Numbered from the stretch's first letter, positions 7,631 through 16,739 are shown. The stretch is 39,152 nucleotides of DNA from Candidatus Krumholzibacteriota bacterium (GCA_016931295.1 JAFGEZ010000006.1:1-39152), one strand, 5' to 3'. Notes: generated from the sequence alone by a model not told the origin. Numbers and translations: made by a program.

Positions 7631-8980
7631 TCAGGTCCCCAGGTCGCCGACGTGCTTGTCCATCCACGCGCCCCGCTCCCGGAGCCAGCCGCGGAGCCCG
7701 GCCACCTCCTCCTCCCACGTTTCGTACAGCGGCTCGACGTTCGGCCAGACGTAGTCCCCGAGGATCGGCCACCTGCTGAAGTTGCGATCGGCGGCCTCCC
7801 CGAGGAGATCCGCCGCGTCGTCGATCGCCGCGTCGACCGACGCCGGCGAGAGGACGCCGCCGCGGAGCGCCTCCCAGCGCGCGACGAGATCGGCGCGGAA
7901 ATCCCCGTCGACGAGCAGGTCGCGCCACCAGGCGGCGGCGTCGGGCCACTGGTCGAGCATCCAGCCCTCCGGATCCTCGAGATCGAGATAGCCGCCGTTC
8001 CCCGAGGAGGCGTTGAAATCCCACACCGGGCCGGCGACGAGCGGGCCGTCCTTGTCCTTGTGGAAGAAGGTGCTCGCGCGGTACGTGTCCACGTCCTTGA
8101 AGAACTCGCGCAGCAGCAGGAAGTCGGCGAAGCTCGCCGGGTCGAGGAAGGCGGCATGGCCGCCACCCGGCGAGCGCGGCGGCAGGCTCGCGTGGAGGTC
8201 CTCGACGAACGAGACGATCCACGCCTGCTGCGCCGGCGTGATGTCGTCGGCCTTCGGGTACTCGACGATCATGTCGACGCCGTTCGGCGCCACGAAGAAC
8301 CACTCGTCCGGGTCGGGCCAGTCCACCTTGAGGATGTACCCCCCGGTGAGATCGTCGCGGATCTTCTCGATATCGACCCGGTCGCCGTCCCGCTTGATCT
8401 TCTCCATGCCCACGTAGACCCCGTTGTACGCCCAGGTCGTGTCGCTCGTCTGGAAGAGGAGCTCGACGAAACGGGTCCTGGAGGCGTACCGGCCCATCGC
8501 CCGCGAGAACCCGTAGGCGAGGTGGTTCCGCATCAGGCTCTTGTCGGCGTAGGGCGCGTAGAGCACCCAGTCGCTCTCCTCGGGGAACCCGAGGAAGGAG
8601 ACGTTCGCGTCCTCCCCCGTCTCGTCGCGCGTCTCGATGCCGTATTGCTTCTTCGGATAGGCCTGCGACGAGGTGCCCCGGATCTCGATGCCGATCGCGG
8701 TCTCGAGGACCGGCGCGTCAAGGAGACGGTTCCGCTCCCCCGGGGGGTTGTCGATGACGGTCATCCGCGCGTCGATCTTCGGCTCGTCCGGTATCTCGGC
8801 GCCGCCGGTGTCGATCACGACGATCGGCAGGTTCGAGCTGAAGTCCGCGCCCACCGAGCGCAGCGCCCGGAACGCCGGGGAGAGACCGGCGCCGTCATCC
8901 CCGCAGGACGAGGCGGAAAGGCAGAAGAGGAGGATCGCGAGTGTCGCGGCGGTCCGCCGAGGGTCGTGGAATCGTGTCAT
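7631..8980 (-). CDS. CotH-like secreted kinase lipoprotein
   Basis: A 449-residue protein of the CotH family, atypical Fam20-like protein kinases first known from Bacillus spore coat. A hydrophobic leader ends at Cys26 (SASSC; an imperfect lipobox), so export and perhaps lipid anchoring are likely. Family marks are the strand with RGTSSQAYPKKQYGIE (~101-116), the DKSLMRNHLAY segment (~146-156), a GVYVGMEKI strand (~187-195) and the active-site GPVWDFN at ~317-323, where many members have WDFD or WDWD. The gene ends a minus-strand array; its start is only 25 bases after the epimerase stop, so co-transcription with the amino-acid cluster is likely. Its substrate, probably a secreted or surface protein, is unknown. 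Confidence 0.82.
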   Translation of the reverse strand: MTRFHDPRRTAATLAILLFCLSASSCGDDGAGLSPAFRALRSVGADFSSNLPIVVIDTGGAEIPDEPKIDARMTVIDNPPGERNRLLDAPVLETAIGIEIRGTSSQAYPKKQYGIETRDETGEDANVSFLGFPEESDWVLYAPYADKSLMRNHLAYGFSRAMGRYASRTRFVELLFQTSDTTWAYNGVYVGMEKIKRDGDRVDIEKIRDDLTGGYILKVDWPDPDEWFFVAPNGVDMIVEYPKADDITPAQQAWIVSFVEDLHASLPPRSPGGGHAAFLDPASFADFLLLREFFKDVDTYRASTFFHKDKDGPLVAGPVWDFNASSGNGGYLDLEDPEGWMLDQWPDAAAWWRDLLVDGDFRADLVARWEALRGGVLSPASVDAAIDDAADLLGEAADRNFSRWPILGDYVWPNVEPLYETWEEEVAGLRGWLRERGAWMDKHVGDLGT

Positions 8981-9005
8981 ATCTCTCCCGTTCGTGTCGA
9001 ATCCG

Positions 9006-10073
9006 TCAGAATACGGGATCGAAGCCGAGCCCCGGCCGCCCCGTGGGATAGAGGATGCCCCGCCTGAGGATCACCGCGCCCGCGGCGGGATCGTCGACGA
9101 GGTCGAGGTGCCCGTCGAGGTCGGCGTAGGCGACCTGCGGGCGGGCGAGCGCGAAATGCAGGCCGGCGGCGATCGCGAGCGCCGATTCGTCCATGCACCC
9201 CACCATCACCTCGAGGCCCGCCGCCTTCGCCACCGCGTTCACCTGCAGCGCCTCCGCGATCCCCCCCACCTTCATCAGCTTCACGTTGACCATGTCGACG
9301 AGGTCCCTGCGGGCGAGGCGGAAGGCGTCCCGCAGCCCCATGAGGCTCTCGTCGGCCATGATCGGGACGTGCGCCGCCGAGGTGACGCGGCCGAGCAGGT
9401 CGGGCTGCCCCCGCGGCGTCGGCTGCTCGATCAGCTCCAGCTTCGCCGCGCGCGTCCCCTCGACGAACCGCAGGGATTCCTCGTAATCGTAGCCCTGGTT
9501 CGCGTCGAACCGTATCTCGACGCGCGGCCCGACCCGCTCGCGGACGAGCTGCACGCGCTCGATGTCCTCGTCGGCCGAGTGGCCGCCCTTGATCTTGAGG
9601 CAGCGGAAGCCCTGCGCGACGAGATCCGCCGCCCGCGCCGCCGTCTCGCCGGCCGGCAGGATGCCGATCGTCACCGTCGTCCGGATGCGGTCGCGGTAGC
9701 CGCCGAGCATGAGATAGGCGGGAAGACCCGCCGTCTTGCCGAGGATGTCGAAGAGCGCCATGTCCACCATGGCGAGGGCGCTCGGCCCGACGCCGGTCGT
9801 CGCGCGGAGCGCCCCGAGAAGGCGCGCGGCGCGGAGCGGATCGGCGCCGCGGAGGGCGGGCTCGATCGAGCCGGCGATCGCGTCGAGGACGTGCTCCGGC
9901 GTCTCCCCCGTCACCTCGAGATCGGGCGCGGCGCACCCCCAGCCGACGATCCCCCCGTCCGTCTCGAGGGAGAGGAAGACGTTCGAGGCGGTCTCGACGC
10001 GTTCGTAGGCGATCTCGTAGGGGACCGAGAGCGCCATGTCCACCCGCTGCGACAAAACTGCCCTGATTCGCAT
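9006..10073 (-). CDS. dgcA: Dipeptide epimerase / N-acetyl-D-glutamate racemase-like enolase-superfamily enzyme
   Basis: A 355-residue muconate-lactonising-type member of the enolase superfamily. Acid-base lysines are the KIK pair at K160/K162 and K268 in KLMKVGG; Mg ligands are D190 (RFDANQGY), E216 (IEQPTP) and D241 (MADES). The C-terminal D318-L-D320 pair and the MDES loop (~294-297) are marks of the Ala-Glu/dipeptide epimerase group, which binds the alpha-amino group of a dipeptide. DgcA, an N-acetyl-D-Glu racemase working with DgcN, belongs to the same group. The DgcN-like gene lies one gene upstream in the same operon, which favours a DgcA-type role or epimerisation of a glutamyl product. 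It starts 10 bases after the stop of the fusion gene. The symbol is tentative; L-Ala-D/L-Glu epimerase is the alternative. Confidence 0.83.
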   Translation of the reverse strand: MRIRAVLSQRVDMALSVPYEIAYERVETASNVFLSLETDGGIVGWGCAAPDLEVTGETPEHVLDAIAGSIEPALRGADPLRAARLLGALRATTGVGPSALAMVDMALFDILGKTAGLPAYLMLGGYRDRIRTTVTIGILPAGETAARAADLVAQGFRCLKIKGGHSADEDIERVQLVRERVGPRVEIRFDANQGYDYEESLRFVEGTRAAKLELIEQPTPRGQPDLLGRVTSAAHVPIMADESLMGLRDAFRLARRDLVDMVNVKLMKVGGIAEALQVNAVAKAAGLEVMVGCMDESALAIAAGLHFALARPQVAYADLDGHLDLVDDPAAGAVILRRGILYPTGRPGLGFDPVF

Positions 10074-10083
10074 GGGGACGCCC

Positions 10084-12441
10084 CTAGTATCGTTTCTGGT
10101 AGATCTCCTCGAGGGTCATTCCCTTGAGGTCCTCGACGAGGGCGACGAGATGCGCGATCGTCACCCGCCAGATGCGCTCGCCCTTCTCCGCGCTGGCCTT
10201 CGTGGGATCGCCGATCACGCCGCTCTTCGATATCCGCTTGGTGTAGACGTACCACGAGACGCCGCGTTTCGAGGTGAAGTTGAGATACCTGCTCGAGAAG
10301 CGCGGCACCGAACGCGGCGCCTTCGACATGTCGACGAGCTCGGGCCTCACGGCGAGGCTCGTGCTCGTCTCGGTCTCGCCCGCGTGGATGTCGTTGGGCG
10401 TCTCGGTGATCAGGTCGATGTCCACGTCGCTCGTCTCGCCCGTGTCGACGCACACGAAGATCTCGGCGTCCCTCGTGATCATCTGCGCCGCGTAGTTGAG
10501 CGCGGGATTGTTGCCGCCGTGGCCGTTGACGATGACGAGCTTCCGGATGCCGTTTCGCGCCGCGCCCATGCCGATCTCGTAGACCATGCGCGACATCGTC
10601 TCGTTCTCGATGCTCAAGGTGCCGGGGAACTCGTCGTGCTCGTAGGAGACGCCGTACGGGATCAAGGGCAGGACGAACGGCTTGGGGTCGCTGCAGGCCT
10701 CGGCGATCCGGTCCGCCAGGTAGCCGGCGTCGAAGGCGTCGGTGTCGAGCGGGAGATGCGGCCCGTGCTGCTCGATCGATCCGACCGGGAGCAGGGCGAT
10801 GTCGACCGCCCCCGTCCGCTTCTCGAAGAGCGGCCACGAGAGCTCTCCCCAGCGCCACGTGTCCGCGGCGCGCGCGCCCTTCGACGCGTTCCTCACGGCC
10901 GGCTCGAAGGCGTAGGGATTCCCGATCGCCGGATCGGCGAGCGGGTCGTACGGCCGCCAGGCGCGTCCCTCGCGGCGCAGGGCGCCCTCGGCGTGCCGGA
11001 GGAGGATGTCGAGCAGGGGCCGGCGGATGTCCGTGGGGATCTCGTCGAGGCTCGCGTGGGTCTCGTCGAACCTGAGCTGCATGACCTCGGGAAATCCCTC
11101 GTCGCGTCCGGGCGCCGGCTCGACGACGCCCCGCTGTCTGAGCAGGTGGATGATGTGCCGCTCGCCGGCCGATTCCTGGTTGATGCCGAGCCGGATGAAA
11201 TCGTCGAGGCTGGCGCGTATCCGCCCGGGGTCGTACCCGCACCGGGCCGGGTCGACGCCGAGCGCGGTCAGCATCCCGACGATGCGGCGGCATTTCTCGC
11301 AGCGCCCGCACGGCCGCACGCGGCCCTTCTCCATGTGGGACGCGTGGCAGGACACCTGGTGCTCCTGCAGGTCCGGGTACCGCTCGACGAGCGTCTTCTC
11401 GATGAGGAACTCGGAGACGGGCCGGAGGATGGAGAACTGGCTCATCCCCCACCCCTTGCGCAGATAGTACCGCGACAGGGCGTTGTCGAAGAAGCGGCTC
11501 TGGTCGTAGAGCCCGTCGTAGTGCGTGATGCCCTTGTAGGAGGTGCGGCGCGTCGTGTCGTATTCGTCCCCGATCACGATCCGGCCGGCGCCGCGGCGCA
11601 TCGCGACGGGGAGGACGCCGAAGAGGAAGACGGCCACCGTCCAGAGGCGGACGGCGTACTCGTCGGTGCGGAGCCGCAGGAAATCGGGACGGATGAAGGG
11701 GAGCCGCCGGAGCATCCACGCGAAGACCCGGTCGGCGTTCGTCCACACGCGGGCCGTGTGCGGCACGTTGTCCCGGAAATGGCGGTAGGCGTTGAGGGCG
11801 GTGAACCAGTGCCTGCCGGATTCGTTGACGAAGACGGGATGGACCTCGCAGCCGATCTCGTCGAGGAGCCCCCAGGAGAGGAGGCTGTCCTTCCCGCCGC
11901 TCGAGAGCACGACGCAGCGGTTCGGGTCGGTCGGCCGCAGCTGCCAGGCGCCTCCCCCCCGCTCCGTGCCCTCTTCGGCCTCGAAGCGGAGCGTTGCGCG
12001 GCAGTACCGGTCGAGCTTGACCGGCTCGAGCCCGGCCGCCGCCTCGGTGAGGAAGGGATTCGGCTCGAGGAACTTCTTCACGTAGATCTCGCGGGCCGTG
12101 TTCTCGGCGGCATAGCTCAGCAGGGAGCGATCGGCGTCGTCGAAGACCCCGCGCAAGACGATCTCGTCGCAGAAGAGCCCGTAGTTGAGCGCGACCTGGG
12201 CGGCCGCCATCGACGCGAGGTTCGCCGACTCGGCGCTCTCCGGCTCGAAGACCTCCTCCTCGTACCGGTAGACGAGATCGATCGATTCGCGCCGCCGCCC
12301 CGAGACGACCGTGTAGGGGCAGACGAGCCGCTTCTTCTCGATCTTGACGGGGCCGACCTCGAGGCGGTCGAAGGATCGGAGGACGGCGAACTGTTCCGGC
12401 GGGTTCGTTCCCCCCGCGGTGGTGCGCTTCGTGCCGGTCAT
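10084..12441 (-). CDS. MurL-like PP-loop domain fused to creatininase-family amidohydrolase
   Basis: A 785-residue two-domain protein. The N-terminal ~440 residues hold a PP-loop ATP-pyrophosphatase signature SGGKDS at 181-186, a LRPVSE motif (~339-344), and C365 plus CGRCEKC at 378-384. From memory this order (SGGKDS, LRPxSE, SCxxx, CGxCxKC) matches MurL, the ATP-dependent epimerase of UDP-MurNAc-L-Ala-L-Glu; that assignment needs a profile search. Residues ~530-785 are a creatininase-family metal amidohydrolase: [16 protein letters not shown] (~553-568), the NGHGGN box (~639-644) and HAGETETS (~687-694). MftE of mycofactocin synthesis and archaeal ArfB are relatives. GGAGG eight bases before the ATG fixes the start. 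The neighbours are DgcN-like and dipeptide-epimerase genes. An adenylate/epimerise then hydrolyse sequence on a Glu-containing substrate is inferred. Confidence 0.75.
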   Translation of the reverse strand: MTGTKRTTAGGTNPPEQFAVLRSFDRLEVGPVKIEKKRLVCPYTVVSGRRRESIDLVYRYEEEVFEPESAESANLASMAAAQVALNYGLFCDEIVLRGVFDDADRSLLSYAAENTAREIYVKKFLEPNPFLTEAAAGLEPVKLDRYCRATLRFEAEEGTERGGGAWQLRPTDPNRCVVLSSGGKDSLLSWGLLDEIGCEVHPVFVNESGRHWFTALNAYRHFRDNVPHTARVWTNADRVFAWMLRRLPFIRPDFLRLRTDEYAVRLWTVAVFLFGVLPVAMRRGAGRIVIGDEYDTTRRTSYKGITHYDGLYDQSRFFDNALSRYYLRKGWGMSQFSILRPVSEFLIEKTLVERYPDLQEHQVSCHASHMEKGRVRPCGRCEKCRRIVGMLTALGVDPARCGYDPGRIRASLDDFIRLGINQESAGERHIIHLLRQRGVVEPAPGRDEGFPEVMQLRFDETHASLDEIPTDIRRPLLDILLRHAEGALRREGRAWRPYDPLADPAIGNPYAFEPAVRNASKGARAADTWRWGELSWPLFEKRTGAVDIALLPVGSIEQHGPHLPLDTDAFDAGYLADRIAEACSDPKPFVLPLIPYGVSYEHDEFPGTLSIENETMSRMVYEIGMGAARNGIRKLVIVNGHGGNNPALNYAAQMITRDAEIFVCVDTGETSDVDIDLITETPNDIHAGETETSTSLAVRPELVDMSKAPRSVPRFSSRYLNFTSKRGVSWYVYTKRISKSGVIGDPTKASAEKGERIWRVTIAHLVALVEDLKGMTLEEIYQKRY

Positions 12442-12493
12442 CTGGGCCTCCTCCGGCGGAGATCGAATGCTCCGCCGATGCGGGCGTGTCTGG

Positions 12494-13561
12494 TCAGCGC
12501 TCGATCGTCCGGGCGACGGCCGCCGCCAGCTCGTCGGCCCCGTGCAGCAGCGGGTCGACCGCGGGCAGCCCCGTTTCGCGGGTGATATCGGCGCAGGCGG
12601 CGTCGACCCCGGCGGCGTCGAGCCCCTCGTGGTTGACGGAGACGGCGACGACCCGCCGCCCCGAGACGACCTCGATCGCGCGGATCTGGTGCTCGATCGG
12701 CTGGATCGGGTAGCCCGGGAAGCCGTCGTAATCGCGCCGCGCCGGGGCGTGCTGGAGAATGACGGCATGGGGGCGCCCCGCCGCGAGTATCTCGAACCCG
12801 CCGGGGTAGGCGGGATTCATGAGGCTCCCCTGCCCCTCGATGAGGACGACGCGCGCGTCCGTATCCTTCCACGCCGACCACACGGCGTGCTCGATCTCCC
12901 CCGAGACGAAATCGTTGACGAGCGAGTCGAGGATGATGCAGTGCGCCGCCCCCTGCATCCACGCGGTCTGGCCGGTGCCGACCATCTCCGTCCGGTAGCC
13001 GCGCTTCTCGAGCGCGTCGAGGAGGATCCACGCGGTCGTCCGTTTCCCGACGGCCGAATCGGTGCCCAGCAAAGCGACCCGGACGGCCGCGACCTCCTCG
13101 ATCTTCCCCGTGAAGAAATGCAGCCCCTCGCGCGGCACCTTGCGGACGTCCCGCAGCCGGACGCCCGCCGCGGCGGCCGCCGCGGCGATCTCGGGATCGT
13201 CCGAGAGGAAGTCGTGGAGCCCGCAGTCCACGTTCAGGCCGAGTCCGATGCCACGGAGCAGGTCCGCGCGGGCGGCCGCGTCGAGCCGCCCCCCGTCCGG
13301 CGCGAGCCCGACGACGAGATGCGTCGCCGGCGTTGCGGCCGCCGCCGCGATCGCCTCCCCGATCGAGCCCAGCACGGGGATCCCCGACCGCCGGCCGTCG
13401 AGCGTCTCCCCCGCGTCCTTTCCCGCGTAACGGGAATCGACGACGGAGAGGACGCGGTAGCGTTTCGTGAACCTGACGAGCCCGTGCGCCGTCTTGCCGT
13501 TCGTCGTGTTGAACGCTTTCTCGCAATAGACGATCGCGTTGCCGTCGAGCGCGGCCTTCAT
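12494..13561 (-). CDS. dgcN: DUF1611 family P-loop protein, DgcN-like (D-glutamate N-acetyltransferase)
   Basis: A 355-residue protein with a Rossmann-like N-terminal domain (~1-150) and a C-terminal P-loop domain with GTDSAVGKRTT at ~166-176. This is the DUF1611 architecture. DgcN of marine bacteria, a member of this family, N-acetylates D-glutamate, and DgcA then racemises the product so that it can enter L-Glu metabolism. The epimerase at 9006-10073 is the expected partner. The start codon overlaps the stop of the PLP enzyme (ATGA), so the two are translationally coupled, while the fusion gene follows after 52 bases. The family is clear; the exact acyl acceptor is not, since the neighbours suggest a longer pathway than plain D-Glu catabolism. 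The symbol is tentative. Confidence 0.8.
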   Translation of the reverse strand: MKAALDGNAIVYCEKAFNTTNGKTAHGLVRFTKRYRVLSVVDSRYAGKDAGETLDGRRSGIPVLGSIGEAIAAAAATPATHLVVGLAPDGGRLDAAARADLLRGIGLGLNVDCGLHDFLSDDPEIAAAAAAAGVRLRDVRKVPREGLHFFTGKIEEVAAVRVALLGTDSAVGKRTTAWILLDALEKRGYRTEMVGTGQTAWMQGAAHCIILDSLVNDFVSGEIEHAVWSAWKDTDARVVLIEGQGSLMNPAYPGGFEILAAGRPHAVILQHAPARRDYDGFPGYPIQPIEHQIRAIEVVSGRRVVAVSVNHEGLDAAGVDAACADITRETGLPAVDPLLHGADELAAAVARTIER

Positions 13562-14721
13562 GATTTCCTCCCCGTGAGAACGGCCACGTACCGGTCGTGA
13601 GGCAACGCCGCGCTCCTGTGGCGCTCGACGAGGGCGATGATCCCCGCCGTCGAGGCGGGGAGCGTGTCGAGCCCCTCGCGCCCGCGCAGCAGCCTCGACA
13701 CCTGCGAGAGCTCCCGGTCCGAGGCGTCCCCGCCCCAGCCGTTCGTCGCGCGGACCGACTCGAGCGCGAGATCGCCGTCGATCGACCGCCAGTTGATCAG
13801 CGGCTCGTTGACCACCGTCTCGTGTATCGCCTCGGGCGAGAGATCCACGCAGGAGGGCAGGTTCTTCAGGAGGGCCTGGACGATCGGGTTCTTCCGCGCC
13901 GACGAGCCGGCGACCATGCGCGGCATCCGGGAGGTCTTGCCCCGCCGGAAGAGGCTGAGGAATCCCCGGTAGATGCCGGCGATCGTCGTGCCGTTCGAGA
14001 CGGGGACGGCCACCGCGGCCGGCGCGTCCCGGAGATCGTCGTAGAGCTCGTAGGCGATCTGGCCGTAGGCGGTGAGCTGGGTCGCCGTGTTCTCGCCGCC
14101 GGGATTCGCGTCGTAGACCTCCGTGTCGGCGGCGAAGCGCTTGGAGACCTCCACCGACATCTCGTAGTCCCCGGCGACGCGGCGGATCTCGGCCCCGAGC
14201 TCGGTCATCTCGACGATCCGCTTCGTGTGGTAGGTCTCGGGAAGGAAGATGATGCAGCGGAGGCCGGCGATCGAGGCGGCCAGTGCGATCGCCACGCCGT
14301 AGTTGCCGCAGGTGGCCACGGTGATCGCCTCGAACCCGCGGCGAAGGGCGTCGGCAGCCTGCGCGAACGCGATGCGGTCCTTCTGCGTGCCGCTCGGGTT
14401 CCCCCCCTCGAACTTCAAATAGAGCTGCCGCAGCCCGAATTCCCTCTCGAGGTTCCGCCCCCTGACGAGCGCCGTGTCGCCCACCTCGGAATCGATGATG
14501 TCCTCGTAGGCCTCGAGGCGGCGTTCGATGCTCAAACCGGCGTCGGCCGCCACGGCGCGGAGATCGTCGATCTCCTCGGCGAACTTCTCCACCTCGCCGG
14601 TCGCCCCGTCGATCAGCTCGATCGTCTCCGGAACGGCATCGGCGCCATCGACCGCGACCTCGGCGGCCCGGTCGTCGGGCGGAGCCTTCCGGCGTCCTTT
14701 TTCGTTCTTTTCCTCTTCCAT
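13558..14721 (-). CDS. Threonine-synthase-like fold-type II PLP enzyme
   Basis: A 387-residue PLP-dependent enzyme of the threonine synthase / threonine dehydratase group. The Schiff-base lysine is K114 in GGNPSGTQKDR, the substrate-loop equivalent is TCGNYGVA (~137-144) and the phosphate-binding turn is VSNGTT (~241). A 60-residue charged N-terminal extension precedes the catalytic core. Related enzymes catalyse beta- or gamma-replacement of O-phospho or O-acetyl amino acids (threonine, cysteate and 2,3-diaminopropionate synthases). It starts 28 bases after the kinase-fold gene and overlaps dgcN by four bases. A housekeeping thrC role is possible but less likely, given the absence of other threonine genes nearby and the unusual TQKDR active-site sequence. 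A specialised amino-acid synthase is inferred. Confidence 0.78.
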   Translation of the reverse strand: MEEEKNEKGRRKAPPDDRAAEVAVDGADAVPETIELIDGATGEVEKFAEEIDDLRAVAADAGLSIERRLEAYEDIIDSEVGDTALVRGRNLEREFGLRQLYLKFEGGNPSGTQKDRIAFAQAADALRRGFEAITVATCGNYGVAIALAASIAGLRCIIFLPETYHTKRIVEMTELGAEIRRVAGDYEMSVEVSKRFAADTEVYDANPGGENTATQLTAYGQIAYELYDDLRDAPAAVAVPVSNGTTIAGIYRGFLSLFRRGKTSRMPRMVAGSSARKNPIVQALLKNLPSCVDLSPEAIHETVVNEPLINWRSIDGDLALESVRATNGWGGDASDRELSQVSRLLRGREGLDTLPASTAGIIALVERHRSAALPHDRYVAVLTGRKS

Positions 14722-14749
14722 GCGGACGTCCCTTCCCCCCGTCGGGAGA

Positions 14750-15478
14750 TCAGTCCCACTCTATCTGTTCGATATGGCGCCGCAACGCCCCCGCCGTGCG
14801 GAAGCGCCTGACGATCAGCGAGCGCTTCAGCCCGCGGCAGATCTCCTTGACGATCCGCGGCTGGCGGGCGTAGCGCGGGGCGCCCCCGAGGCAGTCGTAG
14901 AAGATCCGCACGAGATCGACGACGTCCTCCCGGATGTTCTCCGCGGAGGGCACGCCCCAGTCGTACATGTCGACGAGCTTCACGTGGAAACCGAGGCCGA
15001 CCCGCCGCACCATGACGTTGTCGTCGTGGAGATCGCCGTGGTACTCGCGCGCGTCGTGGATGATCTCGACGCCCGCCGCGAGCGTGTGCAGGAGGTGCAG
15101 CCCCTCGAAGACCCCGAGCCGCCTGCCGGGCCGCGTCGCGAGGAAACCGCTGAGCAGCATCCCCTCGACCAGGTCCGAGACGAGCATCGTCACCTCCTCG
15201 TTTCGCCAGTCGATCGTCTCGCGCGCATGGTACTGGATGAGCAGCGGGCAGTGGCGCAGCTTGTGGAGCTTCCGGGCGTGGAAGGCCGCGGCGCGGCCCC
15301 GCCGGTCGCGCTGGGGATAGAAGAGCTTCGCCGCGCGCTCGATCCCCGTGCCCCGCTCGCGCACGCGGTAGACCTCGCCCTCCCAGCCCCTCCCGAGAAA
15401 ACGGACGACCTCGAACTTGCCGGCGAGGATTTCCCCCGGCCGGAGATCGAACCGTACCGGCCGTTTCACGCGGCCCAT
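14750..15478 (-). CDS. Compact protein-kinase-fold protein
   Basis: A 242-residue soluble kinase. All active-site elements are present: glycine loop LGRGWEGEV at 28-36, ATP-anchoring lysine K51 in AAKLFYP, catalytic HGDLHDDN with D149 and N154, and metal-binding D170 in LVDMYD, which replaces DFG. No sensor or membrane domain is attached, and the protein is shorter than most Ser/Thr kinases. It follows the binding-lipoprotein gene by 25 bases and precedes the PLP enzyme by 28. Either it is a regulatory protein kinase or it is a small-molecule kinase that phosphorylates an amino-acid hydroxyl for the PLP enzyme; the second is speculative, suggested by the pairing. The ATG near MGRVKRP is used. 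Confidence 0.78.
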   Translation of the reverse strand: MGRVKRPVRFDLRPGEILAGKFEVVRFLGRGWEGEVYRVRERGTGIERAAKLFYPQRDRRGRAAAFHARKLHKLRHCPLLIQYHARETIDWRNEEVTMLVSDLVEGMLLSGFLATRPGRRLGVFEGLHLLHTLAAGVEIIHDAREYHGDLHDDNVMVRRVGLGFHVKLVDMYDWGVPSAENIREDVVDLVRIFYDCLGGAPRYARQPRIVKEICRGLKRSLIVRRFRTAGALRRHIEQIEWD

Positions 15479-15503
15479 CTGCGTTCCTCCGGAATCGAAA
15501 CGT

Positions 15504-16739
15504 TCATCTCTTCATCTCGGCGATCTTTTTCTCCGCGCGCTCCTGCATCGCCCTCGCCGCCTCGTCCGCCTTCATCTGTCCGCCGAGGACGCTCTGGTAG
15601 AAGGGGCGGACGGCGTCCCAGACGGCCCGCATCTCGGGAACGACCGGCATCGGGCGTCCATGGAGCGCCTGGGCGAGCGATCCCTTCAGGAGGGGATCGG
15701 CCGTGAGCGCCTCGTCCTCGAACAGCGCCGTTCGGCTCGGCAGGATGAGCAGCTCGCCGACGATCTCGCGCTGCACCTCTTCCGAGGTGAGGAACACGAG
15801 GAGATCCTCGACGGCCGGCAGTTTCTCGTCGGCGACGTTGACGCTGATCGAGTAGCCCTTGCTCGAGACCATCGGCGCGGGATAGAGCCCCGTGGCGGTG
15901 ATCGGCGGAAGGGCCATGACGCCGATCTCCATCCCCGCCTTGAGGTAGGCCTTCAGCGACCAGGGCCCGTTGATGACGAAGGCGGCCTGCCCCTTCTTGA
16001 ACATCGTGTCGCTGAGCTCGTAGCTGCTCTCCTTCGGGATCACGCCGTACCGGTTCCTGAGGTCGGCGAGGAATTCGAGGGCCTGCCGCATCGCCGGCGT
16101 GTCGAGTGTCGGGCGGTTCTCCTCGTCCATCAGACTGCCGCCATACCCGCCGAGAAAGGGAACGAGCCAGAAGGGCTCGACGGAGTTGAAGACGAGCCCG
16201 TAGTGCTCGGGGATGCCGTTGCCGTCCTCGTCCACCGTCAACGTTCGGCACATCGCGATCAGTTCGTCGCTGTCGGCCGGCTCGCGGGAGACGAAGGCCC
16301 GGTTGTAGATGAGCATGAGATGGTTCCCGATCTGATCGGGGACGGCCCAGCGGGATCCCCCCAGCACGGGAACGCTTCCCGTCTCGAAGTGGTCGAGGAA
16401 GCCGGGGGCGAACTCGTTGTCGAGCGGCCGGATGAGACCCATCACCGAGTAGGGGCCGATCTTGTCCGACGGCCCGTAGACGAGATCGGGACCGCCGCCG
16501 GCGAGCGCGGCGGTCTGGAACTGGCTGTGCAGCTGGTCGGTCTCGAAGTGGACGGTCGAGACCGTCACGCCGGGGTGGTCGGCCATGTACCGGTCGAGCT
16601 GGCGGCGCATCAGAAGCTGCTCCTCGGGATCCTTCTGCTCCCAGACGACGATCTCCACGGTACCGTCGGCGTTGTTTCCCCCGCAGCCGGCGGAGAAAAG
16701 AATCGCGAGGCAGATACCCAGGGCCACGATCCGTGTCAC
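15504..16739 (-). CDS. MalE-type extracellular solute-binding lipoprotein
   Basis: A 411-residue family 1 solute-binding protein. A signal peptide ends in the lipobox FSAGC with Cys19, so it should be lipid-anchored outside the inner membrane. The mature part follows the MalE plan: a VEIVVWEQKDP first strand, GGGPDLVYGPSD, a FKKGQAAFVINGPWS segment (~248-262) and the hinge region with SSKGYSISV. The start is GTG with GGGAGG about six bases upstream, and a good promoter lies at 16801-16830. It heads the minus-strand array running to the CotH gene, yet its likely permeases are ~10 kb away at 3701-5495. The ligand is probably a sugar or oligosaccharide, by family. Confidence 0.87.
   Translation of the reverse strand: MTRIVALGICLAILFSAGCGGNNADGTVEIVVWEQKDPEEQLLMRRQLDRYMADHPGVTVSTVHFETDQLHSQFQTAALAGGGPDLVYGPSDKIGPYSVMGLIRPLDNEFAPGFLDHFETGSVPVLGGSRWAVPDQIGNHLMLIYNRAFVSREPADSDELIAMCRTLTVDEDGNGIPEHYGLVFNSVEPFWLVPFLGGYGGSLMDEENRPTLDTPAMRQALEFLADLRNRYGVIPKESSYELSDTMFKKGQAAFVINGPWSLKAYLKAGMEIGVMALPPITATGLYPAPMVSSKGYSISVNVADEKLPAVEDLLVFLTSEEVQREIVGELLILPSRTALFEDEALTADPLLKGSLAQALHGRPMPVVPEMRAVWDAVRPFYQSVLGGQMKADEAARAMQERAEKKIAEMKR

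Noticed and set aside
10036-12585. Long plus-strand open frame opposite the fusion gene.
   Set aside because: It is an antisense frame of GC-rich coding DNA, rich in Arg/Val/Asp/Gly with no domain, and overlaps a well-supported minus-strand gene. The same applies to long opposite-strand frames at 6794-9067, 8673-10127, 13597-14811, 15417-16760, 19830-21497 and 22767-24539.
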